Notes: generated by a model not told the origin, from the letters alone. A stretch of DNA of 64,000 nucleotides from Parapristionchus giblindavisi (GCA_943737045.1 CALSFV010000061.1:496001-560000); one strand, 5' to 3'; counted from the first letter of the stretch, positions 21,966 through 33,075 are shown. Numbers and translations: made by a program.

Positions 21966-23522
21966 CAGTGGTGGCCAGAAGGATATCATATTTTGGTTTT
22001 TTGAGCATAACTTTATTTGCAGTTAACCGATCACCTTGAAACTTGTATATAGTGTGCTCAAACATGTTTCACAAAATATACCGAGGCATGGGGCCGGTTT
22101 TTCAATTTTAGAGGCATCCAGGCTACAGTATCCCAAAATGACCGTGTCCGCTCATTTTGAGGAAGTTACTTCTTCTCTATTTTTTAAATGAATTCATGTG
22201 TTTTTTTTCGTTTTTTTTCGCCAAAATATTTTAAAAATCAATTAAACAAATTTAATGCAATATTCAACATGCTAACAATCAAAATATTTGATTAAGTCAC
22301 TAACAAAGTGAATAGCTCACGTGGGTGATGTCTGGGCAACAATTCAGGTTCAAATCGATCATTAAAAAAAAAATAAATAAACATATATTAATTTAGTACT
22401 TCGTTTCCGTGCTTCTAACTGAAATAACAATGTGCGGTGAGGAAGAGCGTACGGTAGCCGTTGCAATCATGATTCCATTGATTCGCTGCAGTGGATATCG
22501 TCCGAGTTTCTGTGCACCATAACGCTTCAGCCTCCGTGATTCACCATGGCGGCGAGCCTGGTGACATAACCTCGAACCCCGACTGGTCTACGAACGTAAA
22601 CCCGGCCGTCGGAGCCCAAGAGATTGAACTTGGAATAGTCCGACCAGACGGCCTTTCGCTACTCTGCGACTGTATATTTTAAATGAACCTTTTCCCACTT
22701 CAGAAGATTCTATCTGTTCTTAGGATAGCTTATGGGCTTCATACTAACAATTATACCGTTAAAACGAACGTGTTTGGGTTGTCTACGGATGATGCGAGTC
22801 GAGGAGGAGTGGCACCATACAGTGCCATTTCTTGATGGTTGTTTATGGAGTTCGCCCGCGGGATCTCGCGCGATATGGCGATGCGATTCCTGTCATCAAG
22901 GTGCTAGGTGGTACATAAAACACCAGGCAAAGAGGGTTTATGGTTTTTGACGGAATTGGGAACCGTTTTGATGACACGGGAGATCGTTCCCTATTTTACA
23001 CCAAACTGGTGAACTGGGTCGGATTGCTTCAGACCATTCAAACCTCACGCACAAGATATCAGGAAAGAGATATCGCACACCTTTTGGTATGATCATAGTA
23101 TAAAAACAAAAATACTAGAAATATACGTTTAAAAAATCACAAGAAACAAGCAAAAAGGATGGAAAACGTTCGTAATTTTGAAATTTACAATTAACCTATG
23201 ATATGAATATTAATATCAAATATATGTAAGAAATAACGATGAATGGCTATAGAAGCATGCATTAATACTTTTTACACGGCGAAAAAAATTTGTTTAAAAC
23301 ACCGAAAATACGTCGCAACTTCAAGTACTCAAAATGAGCAATGTGGTCATTTTGGGATACTGTAGCCGGGAAGCCGTCTAAATTGAAAAACCGTCCCCAT
23401 GCCTCGGTATACATTGTGAAACATGTTTGAGCACACGATATAAAAATTTCAAGGTGATCGGTTAACTACAAGAAAAGTTATGCTCAAAAAACCAAAATAT
23501 GATATCCTTCTGGCCACCACTG
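21966..23522 (-). mobile_element. Tc1/mariner-type element, defective
   Basis: 1,557 bases with long inverted ends starting CAGTGGTGGCCAGAAGG and a TA duplication on each side (21964-21965, 23523-23524). The inverted repeats run about 200 bases with mismatches. The minus strand encodes a decayed Tc1-type transposase (about 22540-22690). It sits in the 107-bp array, which continues on the far side. Confidence 0.9.
22540..22690 (-). pseudogene. Tc1-type transposase fragment
   Basis: Minus-strand translation gives VWSDYSKFNLLGSDGRVYVR followed by RPVG and then AAMVNHGG. This is the conserved Tc1 block around the second catalytic acid (usually FSDESKFNLFGSDGRxYVRR, then GGGSVMVWG). The reading frame upstream and downstream is broken by stops, so it is inactive. 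Confidence 0.8.
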
Positions 23523-23846
23523 TAGTACGACAATTTTTACTCAAAGCTGACCATCGGTACTTAATCTGACCCACCGAACCGGGTTACGGTAGCTAATAAT
23601 CATATTCCTTATCCTACCGTAATCGGTGATGTGCTTGGTTCTGTTACAGTAATATGTACCATGACGTATAACAATAATGTTAACTTACCTTGCCTTAACT
23701 TAATTTACGTTAACATGACTTAATTTTACTTCGTTTACTTAACTGTACTTAACTTATTCCTTATGGCCTTATTACTTAACTAATCCTTGACTTATAACTT
23801 ATTGACGACTTGACTTATTAGCTAACTTGGTATGACTTGGAACCGA

Positions 23847-24321
23847 CTTATGCAGTGTTCAGAACTTGGAAAATGCACGAAAATGCGGAAAATGCTGTTC
23901 AGAAGTTCAGCCGGAAAATGCTCTGAAAATGCTCATTTTCGAGGATTTTAAGCAAATTTTAATGGTTTTTTTTGTTTAATATCAACGTTTATTGGTCGCA
24001 AACAGTGTTATGGACGCATTTTATTGATGATAAGTGATAATTTTAAATATGGACTCGCTAGGTTGATTTTTCGCAGCATTTTCGTTGATTTTCGGCTTAA
24101 AGTGCTCAAAAAAGGATCATACGATATTTATTTCAGCAGCATACTTTATAAATGACCTAAGTTAGCTGTTTTCCATGAAACATCGAGGTTCAACGCTTTT
24201 AAAGTGTATAAAACCATCTTTTTCGATCCAAAATCGAGCATTTTCGAGCATTTTCCACCTGAACTTTTGAACAGCATTTTCCGCATTTTCTTGCATTTTC
24301 CAAGTTCTGAACACAGCATAA
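23847..24321. mobile_element. MITE with GTTCAGAACTTGG ends
   Basis: Arms TGTTCAGAACTTGGAAAATG and CATTTTCCAAGTTCTGAACA, with further internal GCATTTTCCGCATTTTC mirror repeats. About 470 bases, no coding sequence. The preceding 23690-23850 is a loose TTAAC/TTAAG-rich stretch. Confidence 0.75.
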
Positions 24322-24474
24322 GCCCCGCCCACGCCTGATCAGTTCCATCGCGCACCAAACCCGTCTGGTGTACGCCGAGCACAACGTTGAAAGAGAGAGA
24401 GAGAGAGAGAGAAGTGGGCGTGGCCGGTAACAAACATCGTGACATTCTGCTTTATTTATAGTGTATTGATATGC

Positions 24475-24890
24475 ATTGTTCTCACTGCATATGCAATCGA
24501 TGTTGTCCAAAAATTCTCTTATGATCGTCTTCTTTCACAATTTAAATAGCCTACTCAATATAGAAAGATTCAGAATTATTCTGACGAATCTGACGAATCA
24601 TGATCCAATGCTGTTTCGATGCACGATTAGGGTCAGATATGATTCACTGCGTTTAGTTTCATAATATCAGGATAAATGCGTAATGTTTATATATTAGATG
24701 AGTCATTTGTCGATTATTACCACCTTTATCTTCTCGATCCATATCATGATATGAGTGCTTTTTGCTCTGTTAAAAAGTTCCGAAAAGATGATAAAAGCAA
24801 AAAAAAAATCTCGCACACTCGTTTTCCTTCATATTTTCTCTTCATGATTTTTTAATATAAAAAAGAACGAGCAAGATCAGGAAAGACTCA
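24475..24890. repeat. Dispersed repeat X, copy 2
   Basis: Counterpart of 3735-4375 in the same orientation; followed by MITE B and a DUF19 gene start. Confidence 0.6.
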
Positions 24891-24892
24891 AT

Positions 24893-25111
24893 TATTGACC
24901 GTATAAAATACACTTGTTTATTTGGCACGAGAGTAGCCAACCACTGCCACAATGAATTTCTATTTTTAGATAGAGAGCACAGGTGAGAGAGTAGGTAGAT
25001 CAGAGAGAGCGAGGAAGGAAATGAGGAAAGAGTGAGAGTTAATCAATAGTTCTTCCTCTGTTTAGCAGCAGTAGCAATGTAATTATGCAAGTACATTTTA
25101 TACGGACAATA
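24893..25111. mobile_element. MITE family B copy 3
   Basis: Ends ATTATTGACCGTATAAAA and TTTTATACGGACAATA; nearly identical to copy 2. Confidence 0.8.
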
Positions 25112-25345
25112 GCATCTTATCAGTTCAGTAACTGTAGTATATAATTCGCGTGAAGTATCTCCTATCTCGGCACACTCTACTTCACTTTATCTGTAAAACC
25201 TCACAATTTTATAGTCTATTTATGAGAAATGATCCGCACGACTTTCTTCTTCTCGTAAGTAAATGCTTTTTTCCTATTTTTTTAAAATTTCACAGCCCAT
25301 TAAAGTTGGATGTATGTAGCGGGTGTTCCTGTGGCCGTATTCATG
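25112..25345 (+). pseudogene. Truncated second copy of the DUF19-type gene
   Basis: The upstream 60 bases match the promoter of the gene at 999-3399 (TATATAATTCGCRTGAAGT...CACTCTACTTCACTTTATCTG region). The first exon reads MIRTTFFF with a GTAAGT donor right after. A second acceptor (TTTCACAG, about 25292) is followed by CCATTAAAGTTGGATG, equivalent to CCATTCAAGTTGGATG in exon 2 of the intact gene, and then a frameshift or stop. Homology stops where a short palindromic element (about 25329-25441) begins, so the rest was lost or displaced. Confidence 0.65.
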
Positions 25346-25441
25346 GGGTAGACGGAGGCGTTTTCCAAAAATCCTAAGCCTACGCTAATCACGTCACTTT
25401 TGCCGGAAAACGGTCTTCGGTTGTTCATGAATACGGCCACT
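25329..25441. mobile_element. Short TIR element, family G, copy 1
   Basis: Ends TGTGGCCGTATTCATG and CATGAATACGGCCACTG around TTTCCAAAAATCCT. Relatives are at 46886-47020 and 59575-59825. Confidence 0.65.
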
Positions 25442-25851
25442 GATGATATCACGGTTTGCTCTCTCGTTGTCTTTGTCTACGGTGGAGCGTTGCCAGAGCG
25501 AGGAGTTTCAGATTAGTTCGGGTTGTGCCGTGAAAGTTCGGTTTCTTTGCCATATGGTTTCTCAATGATAACGATGATGAGACGTCTAAGTAGGACATGT
25601 TGGATCGATTCTGTGTGCTTGATAGCGTGAATGACGATGAGGTCAAGAATAACAAAGAGAAAAGGTTGAACAATATTGTGTTCCAGGGAATTATGCTTTA
25701 TTTGGAAACAATCAGATACAATCGCATGTGCAAATATCCTTACAATTAGGCATTCTTCTTCTCATGTAATCTCCTCATTGGCAATATTCCCTCTCAAACA
25801 AAGAAAGCGAGAGAGTATTGCCACAGCGGAGACATTCAAAGTACTCTGAGA

Positions 25852-26123
25852 CACTGACTCCATGAAAAGTCACAGAAAAAAGCTAGATAGTGCCTATACG
25901 GAGAATATGTGGGAGTGTTTCGGGGAGAAAATCTAGCGTGCGGCTATGTGGGAGAAAATCTAGCGGATATGTGTATCTAGCGGCTATCTAGCTTTTTCCT
26001 GGATGTTTTTCTAGCCTAGCGGCTATCTAGCTTTAATCAAGCAGCTTTTCTGTGATTTTTTACAATCTAGCCACTATCTAGCTTTTTTCGGTGACTATTT
26101 CGGGAGTCGGTTTCCCAGAGTAG
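25852..26123. mobile_element. TIR element with AGCTAGATAG repeats
   Basis: Inverted ends around ACTGACTCC...GGAGTCGGT with internal CTAGCGGCTATCTAGC repeats in both orientations. Confidence 0.6.
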
Positions 26124-26380
26124 CTTGGCTTGCGCCTTTGATCGATACCCAATGGGTACCCATATCATTTGAGGTCATTGCACTCTTACACTCTCACACT
26201 CTCTAACCAGGATAACATTGCACTCTCTCCCGTGTGGCCCCCTCTAGAATCATTATCTGCCTATCGCTCTTTCTTTCACAGTCTTCCTGATGTAGTTTAG
26301 GACCTGATGTCTTCCTGATGTAGACGGGTTTCACTATTCTTTCCGCTTCTCTTTAACATTTCGCTTGTCAAAGCTCTTCT

Positions 26381-26501
26381 TTAAAGGCACACCCCAAGCT
26401 AATTTTACTCTCCGCATTGGCAATGCTCTCTCGTAGACAAAGAAAGCGAGAGAGTGTGGCCAGAGCGGAGAGTTTCAAATTAGCTTGGAGTGTCGCTTTA
26501 A
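26381..26501. mobile_element. MITE family A copy
   Basis: Textbook family A copy, TTAA to TTAA, start AAAGGCACACCCCAAGC. Confidence 0.8.
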
Positions 26502-27094
26502 TGATCCCTCATTGATTTCGTGCTTATCGTTGCTCGCATGGAAGTTACATTGGATCCCCAAATCAATTAGATGTTGCAGATGCCTATATCATCTCACTCT
26601 TTCCTCAAGTAATTATATTATTATATATGATATGCATGGGACATCAACACGCCCAGACAATAAATTCGTTGGTTGACAACCATAATGGCCATATTGCAAA
26701 AATTGTAAGTAATGCGAGAGCTGGTATACATTAATCATCTATCTGTCCCAGCGAACTCCTTAGCGCTAACTCGTTAAATAAAGTAAATAATACATTTTGC
26801 TTTGCGTCTTATCTCGTTGATTGATAATCAGCCTTTGAATTCATACCAAAAGCCACAAAATTCGATTCACCAGCGATTTAAGTAGTTAGCGTTGTGGTGT
26901 CCCCTGGGTCAGATAGATGATCTGAAAATAATGGAGAACCCGATGAGAAACGAAATAATCAGATTCGATGATCTTCGCATGTGGAGATAATGAAGTTGCC
27001 AACCTTGGGTAAAGTACTTTGGCGGTATAAGAACACCAAGGCAAAAACCCTCTCCAAGTTATCTGTCAGGTATTTTGATCGATCATTCATTAGG

Positions 27095-27290
27095 ATTCAT
27101 TATAATGAATGAGCTCACAGAGACTATTCATTCTCCGAAGGAGGTCATCTAACTATCCAACAAGTGTTGTATCTCGCAGCTAACTGGGTAGAAAACCCCG
27201 AAAAGAATATTCGAAATGTGGCTGTATATTTTGGAGAGAACGGCGGCGACCACTCATGGCAAGCTGGGAGGAGTAGGTCAGTTTGTTCAA
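27095..27290 (+). pseudogene. Merlin-type transposase relic, copy 2
   Basis: Reads RDYSFSEGGHLTIQQVLYLA, then ANWVENPEKNIRNVAVYFG, then a deletion, and THGKLGGVGQFVQ. The GVSVQTVFDYYQWL segment present in copy 1 is deleted here, so the two copies decayed independently. Confidence 0.7.
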
Positions 27291-27709
27291 TAAAAATACT
27301 AATGAAGTGGGCAAGTTATTCGCAGTAAGTTTCTCCAAATCAACCACATTCTCGGTTGGCTCTACTTTCATGGGATCAGTAAACTTTCGGCTCTGTTCTA
27401 CTTGCGGGGGCTCATGAAAATTGAGGGGGCCCATGACAGTTTAGGGTTCCCATGAAAATTGAGGGGGCTCATGGTATCGTGCTATTGTCTCAAACAATGC
27501 TCAAAAAGTTTAGGGGGCCATGAAAATTGAGGGGGCCCATGACAGTTTAGGGGGCCCATGAAAATTGAGGGGGCTCATGTTCCTGGTCAGAACTGATCAT
27601 GCTATTTTCAAAGTTTTTGTTCTGTTATCAGTGTTTGTGTAATGTTTGAACTTTTCAACTCGTATGATAACATGAAAGTAAATTTATCGGGACAACAACG
27701 CTCATTCAA

Positions 27710-27988
27710 TTAACACGAGCTCACTAAATTCTTTTTGCCAGAGGGACGGCCGCGGCCTGCCTTCTTGACTGATCCACTTGCAGCCTTGCTCGTTCCCTGA
27801 TCGCTGCGTCTTTTGCCGCCGCCATTGTTTGCAGGGGAAACGGCAGGTGCGGATGCACCACCTCTAACTCTCTTCGTTCCGCTTCCAGAAGGAAGGTTCG
27901 GAGAGGGACTGTGCACAGAAACTGGCTTTCTCTTTCGAGTACCACGTTGAGCAGAGAGGGAAGGGGCCGCATGCTGAACAACAGGAGT
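27710..27988 (-). CDS. Captured terminal exon: basic, AT-hook-like tail
   Basis: From a TAACCTCAG acceptor the frame runs 92 codons to a stop: TPVVQHAAPSLSAQRGTRKR, then PNLPSGSGTKRVRGG, GGGKRRSDQG and KKAGRGRPSGKKNLVSSC. Rich in Lys, Arg, Gly, Ser and Pro, with a GRGRPSGKK AT-hook-like core, as in chromatin proteins. No start codon of its own is evident, so it is a 3' exon fragment inside the mobile element. Confidence 0.45.
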   Translation of the reverse strand, partial: TPVVQHAAPSLSAQRGTRKRKPVSVHSPSPNLPSGSGTKRVRGGASAPAVSPANNGGGKRRSDQGTSKAASGSVKKAGRGRPSGKKNLVSSC

Positions 27989-28066
27989 CTGAGGTTATTT
28001 TTTTTTATTCAGTCGAATTTGTTTCTCGTATTTTTCTGCAAATATTATTGATATCGTTCATTGTAG

Positions 28067-28309
28067 ATCGCAATTGGAGGCGTGTGGTACGAACACTACG
28101 AGCATCGTCTATCATATGCGAAGGTCGAGAACATCGAGATAAGAGGAGGAGTCGTTATCACCGAAGTCTCTTTAGCGATGGCGGAAGGAGTGGAGACAGA
28201 AGAGACACAAGACGGAGAAGGGGTAGAAGAAGAAGAAGAAGAAGAAGAAGAAGAAGAAGAAGAAGAAGAAGAAGAAGAAGAAGAGGGAGAATTTGAAGAG
28301 AGTCAATAG
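28067..28309 (+). CDS. Captured terminal exon: galectin-like end with acidic tail
   Basis: After a TTCATTGTAG acceptor the frame reads IAIGGVWYEHYEHRLSYAKV, ENIEIRGGVVITEVSLA, then ETEETQDGEG, about 20 Glu residues and EGEFEESQ. The pattern xxWYEHYEHRxxYxxVxxIxIxGxVxIxxV resembles the C-terminal strands of a galectin carbohydrate-binding domain (usual HR...V..I.I.GDV.I..V). The Glu run is a GAA microsatellite that may have expanded. Cargo of the surrounding element; expression unknown. Confidence 0.5.
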   Translation: MAIGGVWYEHYEHRLSYAKVENIEIRGGVVITEVSLAMAEGVETEETQDGEGVEEEEEEEEEEEEEEEEEEEEGEFEESQ

Positions 28310-28969
28310 ATTTCTGCCCCATTTTGGCAAGATAAATTTCCCTCCTGTTATCACACACGCGTTGCAAAGTCCACACACTACACAAACACTGATAACAACA
28401 AGAGAACAAACACTGCCAAAGATAACAGAACAAAAACTTTGAAAATAGCATGATCAGTTCTGACCAGGAACATGAGCCCCCTCAATTTTTATGGGCCCCC
28501 TAAACTTTTTGAGCATTGTTTGAGGCAATAGCACGATACCATGAGCCCCCTCAATTTTCATGGGCCCCCTCAATTTTGATGCCCCCCCCCTCAATTTTCA
28601 TGAGCCCCCGCAAGTAGAACAGAGCCAAACTTTCTTGGGAACAGGAAAGTAGAACAGAGCCATTTTTGGTGTATTTCATGTTGTCATATATAATTTTCTG
28701 TGATGACGCTCATTGCAGATATCCCGTTGATGGCCATGGGTTTCGTCACAGCGAGGCAATATTAGAACATTCATATATGCATACAGACGAAATTGTCCTT
28801 CAAGGGATTGAGAAATATAATGACGATGGAGTTCAGGAAGAATCAGTGGATGAGGAAGAAGAGAGATAAGAGAGAATATGATTGAAACCTCTACCAAATT
28901 GTCAATCCGATAAATTTCCTAGCTGTTACTGCAAACATGCTGAAAAGTTCACGCATAATACATTGATAA

Positions 28970-31015
28970 CATACCAGACACTATAAAAACATGAAAAGAA
29001 TATATGAGACGAATCGCCAGAGGTTCGACCACCCCCCGGACATAGAAATTTCGACCCCCTGAAAAATTCAGATTAAGTACTTTGAACGATGCTCTATCTA
29101 ACTGCGCTTTCCGAATTAGCATATCAGTTCTCATTTTCGAGTAGTGGTAGGTCAAAGTTGGCAGGTACGGTATTTTTGGCTCGAGTGTGCGTCAGAAAAA
29201 TGATCATAACTCCGTTCAAAATAATGATAGACACTTTTCCAAAAAAAGCATCGAAAGAGGAGATCTTGCGCAACATTTCCCAGTTGGTGACGTCATTTTT
29301 CGACCATGCTCCGGTGCTGGGCGGTCGGTTTTATGAAAAAGTTACGTAACTTTCCTAATCGGAAAAAGTGCACTTTTCTTCTATGCGCGTTTTGTTGCAC
29401 CCAAATGTGTCTAAAAATGACCCAAGTTTCAGAGGATTTCCGAATTGGAAAAAAAAAAGCGTTGATTTTAGTGACGCGACCTCGGACCTGTCAAAGGAAA
29501 GAACGGCTTATTCCTTTATCAAGAAACAGCAAAGGAGCTTAAATGACTCAAAAACATCCGAAAAAGCATTACGAGCTCAAAATACCCACATACGACAGTT
29601 ATTTGAAACACAAAATCACCGAGTTCCGAAAAATTTGAAAAAACCCATATTTTGCTTTTCCACGTGGAAAAAACGTCTCAGTAATGTTAATTAATCTTTA
29701 TAATATTTCTTATAATGTTTTTGAACATTTATGTTTTTGGAAGTGAAGGCCTACCTGCTCTTAGAGCCGAGATATCCGCCATCGAGATTACACGCGCGCG
29801 CCCCAACTCCGCGCGATGTGTTGCCATAAAATGAACGTTTTCCAGCTCAGAATGACTCAAAACAACTTGTTTCATCATTCTTATCACGAAAAAATACCTT
29901 AGAACAAGTTTTCTGTGTCTGTAAAAATCAGCAAAAGATTTGGATCGAACCGGGGTTCGAACCCGCTCGGTGGTAAAGGTAAAGAAGTAAAGAGATACCG
30001 CTCTAAGAACACCGAGCGGGTTCGAACCCCGGTTCGATCCAAATCTTTTGCTGATTTTTACAGACACAGAAAACTTGTTCCAAGGTATTTTTTCGTGATA
30101 AGAATGATGAAACAAGTTGTTTTGAGTCATTCTGAGCTGGAAAACGTTCATTTTATGGCAACACATCGCGCGGAGTTGGGGCGCGCGCGTGTAATCTCGA
30201 TGGCGGATATCTCGGCTCTAAGAGCAGGTAGGCCTTCACTTCCAAAAACATAAATGTTCAAAAACATTATAAGAAATATTATAAAGATTAATTAACATTA
30301 CTGAGACGTTTTTTCCACGTGGAAAAGCAAAATATGGGTTTTTTCAAATTTTTCGGAACTCGGTGATTTTGTGTTTCAAATAACTGTCGTATGTGGGTAT
30401 TTTGAGCTCGTAATGCTTTTTCGGATGTTTTTGAGTCATTTAAGCTCCTTTGCTGTTTCTTGATAAAGGAATAAGCCGTTCTTTCCTTTGACAGGTCCGA
30501 GGTCGCGTCACTAAAATCAACGCTTTTTTTTTCCAATTCGGAAATCCTCTGAAACTTGGGTCATTTTTAGACACATATGGGTGCAACAAAACGCGCATAG
30601 AAGAAAAGTGCACTTTTTCCGATTAGGAAAGTTACGTCACTTTTTCATAAAACCGACCGCCCAGCACCGGAGCATGGTCGAAAAATGACGTCACCAACTG
30701 GGAAATGTTGCGCAAGATCTCCTCTTTCGATGCTTTTTTTGGAAAAGTGTCTATCATTATTTTGAACGGAGTTATGATCATTTTTCTGACGCACACTCGA
30801 GCCAAAAATACCGTACCTGCCAACTTTGACCTACCACTACTCGAAAATGAGAACTGATATGCAAATTCGGAAAGCGCAGTTCGATAGAGCATCATTCAAA
30901 GTACTTAATCTGAATTTTTCAGGGGGTCGAAATTTCTATGTCCGCGGACCCTCCGAAACGGTCGATTTTCTCGCGATTCGTCTCATATAATATTTTTTAT
31001 CTTTCATGCGGGAAC
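28970..31015. mobile_element. 2-kb near-perfect palindrome with tRNA-like centre
   Basis: Arms of about 1 kb mirror around position 30000. The strong part begins at 29038 (GACATAGAAATTTCGACCCC) and ends at 30943; weaker symmetry reaches AGACGAATCGC at 29011 and its complement at 30985. Near the centre, GGTTCGAACCC-type box B sequences (about 29952-30036) are themselves mirrored. Mirror ORFs of 82-112 codons occur on both strands with identical products, which is expected from the symmetry and not evidence of coding. Confidence 0.85.
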
Positions 31016-31789
31016 TTTTCTCACGCGCAAGTAAATATAAAGTTCTAACCAGAGAGATGTCTTGAAGTCGCGGAACACCAATTCGTTTTACAATTAAATA
31101 CTCGCCTGATCTTACGCTAACCAGCAAGAAAGCAGAGATACGTGGGAGAGACTTGAGGAATTTCATTTTATCGGGGATTAATGTTGTTCTTAGAATCAGT
31201 AACAAAATATTTGGACTCTTGCATGCGTCGGTGAAAGAGATCGTCAAGATCGCCATTCCCACATTCGGTATATCCTTAGCATTGATTGCTGCGAAACCGT
31301 TGATAGTCATATTCGCATATTTGATGTTACCAAAGTAACATCAAATATGCGAATATGACTTACTGAGATCTGTAGGGAGAAACTGAGGAACTGAGGGAAT
31401 GGAATGGAGGGTACAGTCAAGAAAACGATTAAGGAGTTTGCCTCCATCATCATTAAGAATTTTAATCAAAATTTATAAATAAATAACATTTACAATACTA
31501 TTTTTGAATACCAGTATAAATATAAAAAGTGATTAGACAGACAGATTACCAGTAATGAGTTATCTTTATGATAAAGGAAAAGAGGGAGAGGGGAGGAAAA
31601 TGACGTTGCGTGCCCGAAATCTCTCCCCCCCTCCCCTCCCTCCGATGTTTCGGTCCGTAATACTCTAGTCAGTGATGACTGGGGGATAACCAGGGGTAAC
31701 CTGTGAGGTAAACGATGAGATGTGATTAATAAACAACGAAAACAACACTATATGATGTAATAATAATAATATTTGTTGAAATTCCATCT

Positions 31790-32690
31790 ATCATAAAGGT
31801 TATTCAGATTGTATTTTGACGTGTATGAAGGAAGTGTAATTCGTGACAACACTGATGACGGCATCAACAAAACAGGCGTGAAATTGTTAATAATAAGAAA
31901 ATATTTTCAAATAGTAATCTTTGTCACGTTCGCACTTATTGTAGTGAATTACTACAGGAGTCCTTCGTAATGCAATATCATTTCGTCGCTTTTCCAGTGA
32001 TTATCTTTTCCATTCTTTTATTGATCGTTTTAAACTGGTATACAAAAATTCCTTTGCATTATACATAATTTATTTTATCTGTACTTTTTTGTTTTTTTTT
32101 ATAAAAAACATACAATTTTTTTAAAATTTTACAATATGGAAATGCTGATAAATCTTCATCATATACGCCTATTACGGATGAAACTCCAGAAAATATCCAT
32201 GTAATATGCATCTTAACTTTCTTGGGGAAAATGGAATGTTGATCACTCACCTCTGCTAAACTATTTGGATACTTTCAGTAAACAAGAAATCAATCTTTTT
32301 AAAAAATGCATAGCGCGGAATAACGCCACACGATGTGAGATGTTTTTTTCTCGATAAGAAAATGTTGACTGATTTCGTTAAAATAAATTTAACGGATGAA
32401 TACCTCTAAATCCGTTAAATCCGTCAGCATTAGATCCCATCCCTGATGGTTAATGAACCATAGATCATGTCAGTTCGATATTGTGAATATATATATAACA
32501 TCACATGTACTTTATCGAAATTTGTGATTTTCAGATTCATGTCACATTTAAATCAAATAAAATAACACTGATAACGAATGCAAAAACAAATAGTACTGAA
32601 CTGTGGAGAATACATCAGTATCGTGTGACGTAGCTATTGAAATTAATATTGATGTCCTGAGGTATCAAATATAAGGTGAAGATATAGGTA
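31790..32690. other. Intergenic stretch, nothing identified
   Basis: AT-rich DNA without recognised exons or clear inverted repeats; a short CCGTTAAAT/ATTTAACGG repeat lies near 32385-32430. Confidence 0.45.
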
Positions 32691-32849
32691 ACGCTTGTCC
32701 TTTTCTTTTTTACTTCATTCGCTTCATTCTTGCACTGTCCGTATTGCCAGTCTCCCTGTAGAGCAGGACACTAGAGGGCCCCCCTCCCCCACTAGAGAGG
32801 GCCCCTCTAGTATCCTGCGGATTTTTTTCGATTCAGATAACACGTGGTG

Positions 32850-33061
32850 TATTGTCCGTATAAAATACACTTCGAGAGTAGCCAGCCACAGCCATAATGT
32901 GTTTCTATATTTAGAGAGAGAGAGCACAAGTGAGATAGTAGGTAGATCAGAGAGAGCGAAGAAGGAAGGGAGGAAAAGTGGGGAGTAGGTCGATAGTTCC
33001 TTCTCTGTTTAGTTGCCAGTAGCAAGGCAATTACACAAGTACATTTTATAAACTGACTATA
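32850..33061. mobile_element. MITE family B copy 4
   Basis: Starts ATTGTCCGTATAAAATACAC, keeps the GAGAGAGAGA tract and the GCCAGTAGCAAGGCAATTAC end; the right terminus is eroded. Confidence 0.7.
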
Positions 33062-33075
33062 ACAACGGTGAGAAA

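Larger units (their letters stand above)
27389..28626. mobile_element. Foldback element carrying exon-like cargo
   Basis: 1,238 bases bounded by GGCTCTGTTCTACTTGCGG and its complement, with a perfect 8-base target duplication AAACTTTC (27381-27388, 28627-28634). Arms of about 250 bases contain repeated AAAATTGAGGGGGC motifs. Between the arms, 27710-27988 (minus) and 28067-28309 (plus) look like two 3'-terminal exons placed back to back. An 8-base duplication suggests a hAT-like mobilising transposase. A related element with the same outermost 15 bases is at 52018-52730. Confidence 0.8.
26215..31780 (+). repeat. Merlin-bearing duplicated block, copy 2
   Basis: Counterpart of 8345-10460, expanded by a 1.24-kb captured-exon element (27389-28626) and a 2-kb palindrome (28970-31015). 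Shared landmarks are TGCATGGGACAT, the Merlin relic (about 27095-27290), TTGATGGCCATGG and GGGGGATAACCAGGGGTAAC. Confidence 0.7.

Noticed and set aside
28158..28451. Poly-Leu and poly-Phe reading frames on the minus strand
   Set aside because: Shadow of the GAA run that encodes poly-Glu on the plus strand.
29089..30895. Paired identical ORFs on opposite strands as a protein-coding system
   Set aside because: They are mirror translations of a palindrome, overlap no splice signals and resemble no family.
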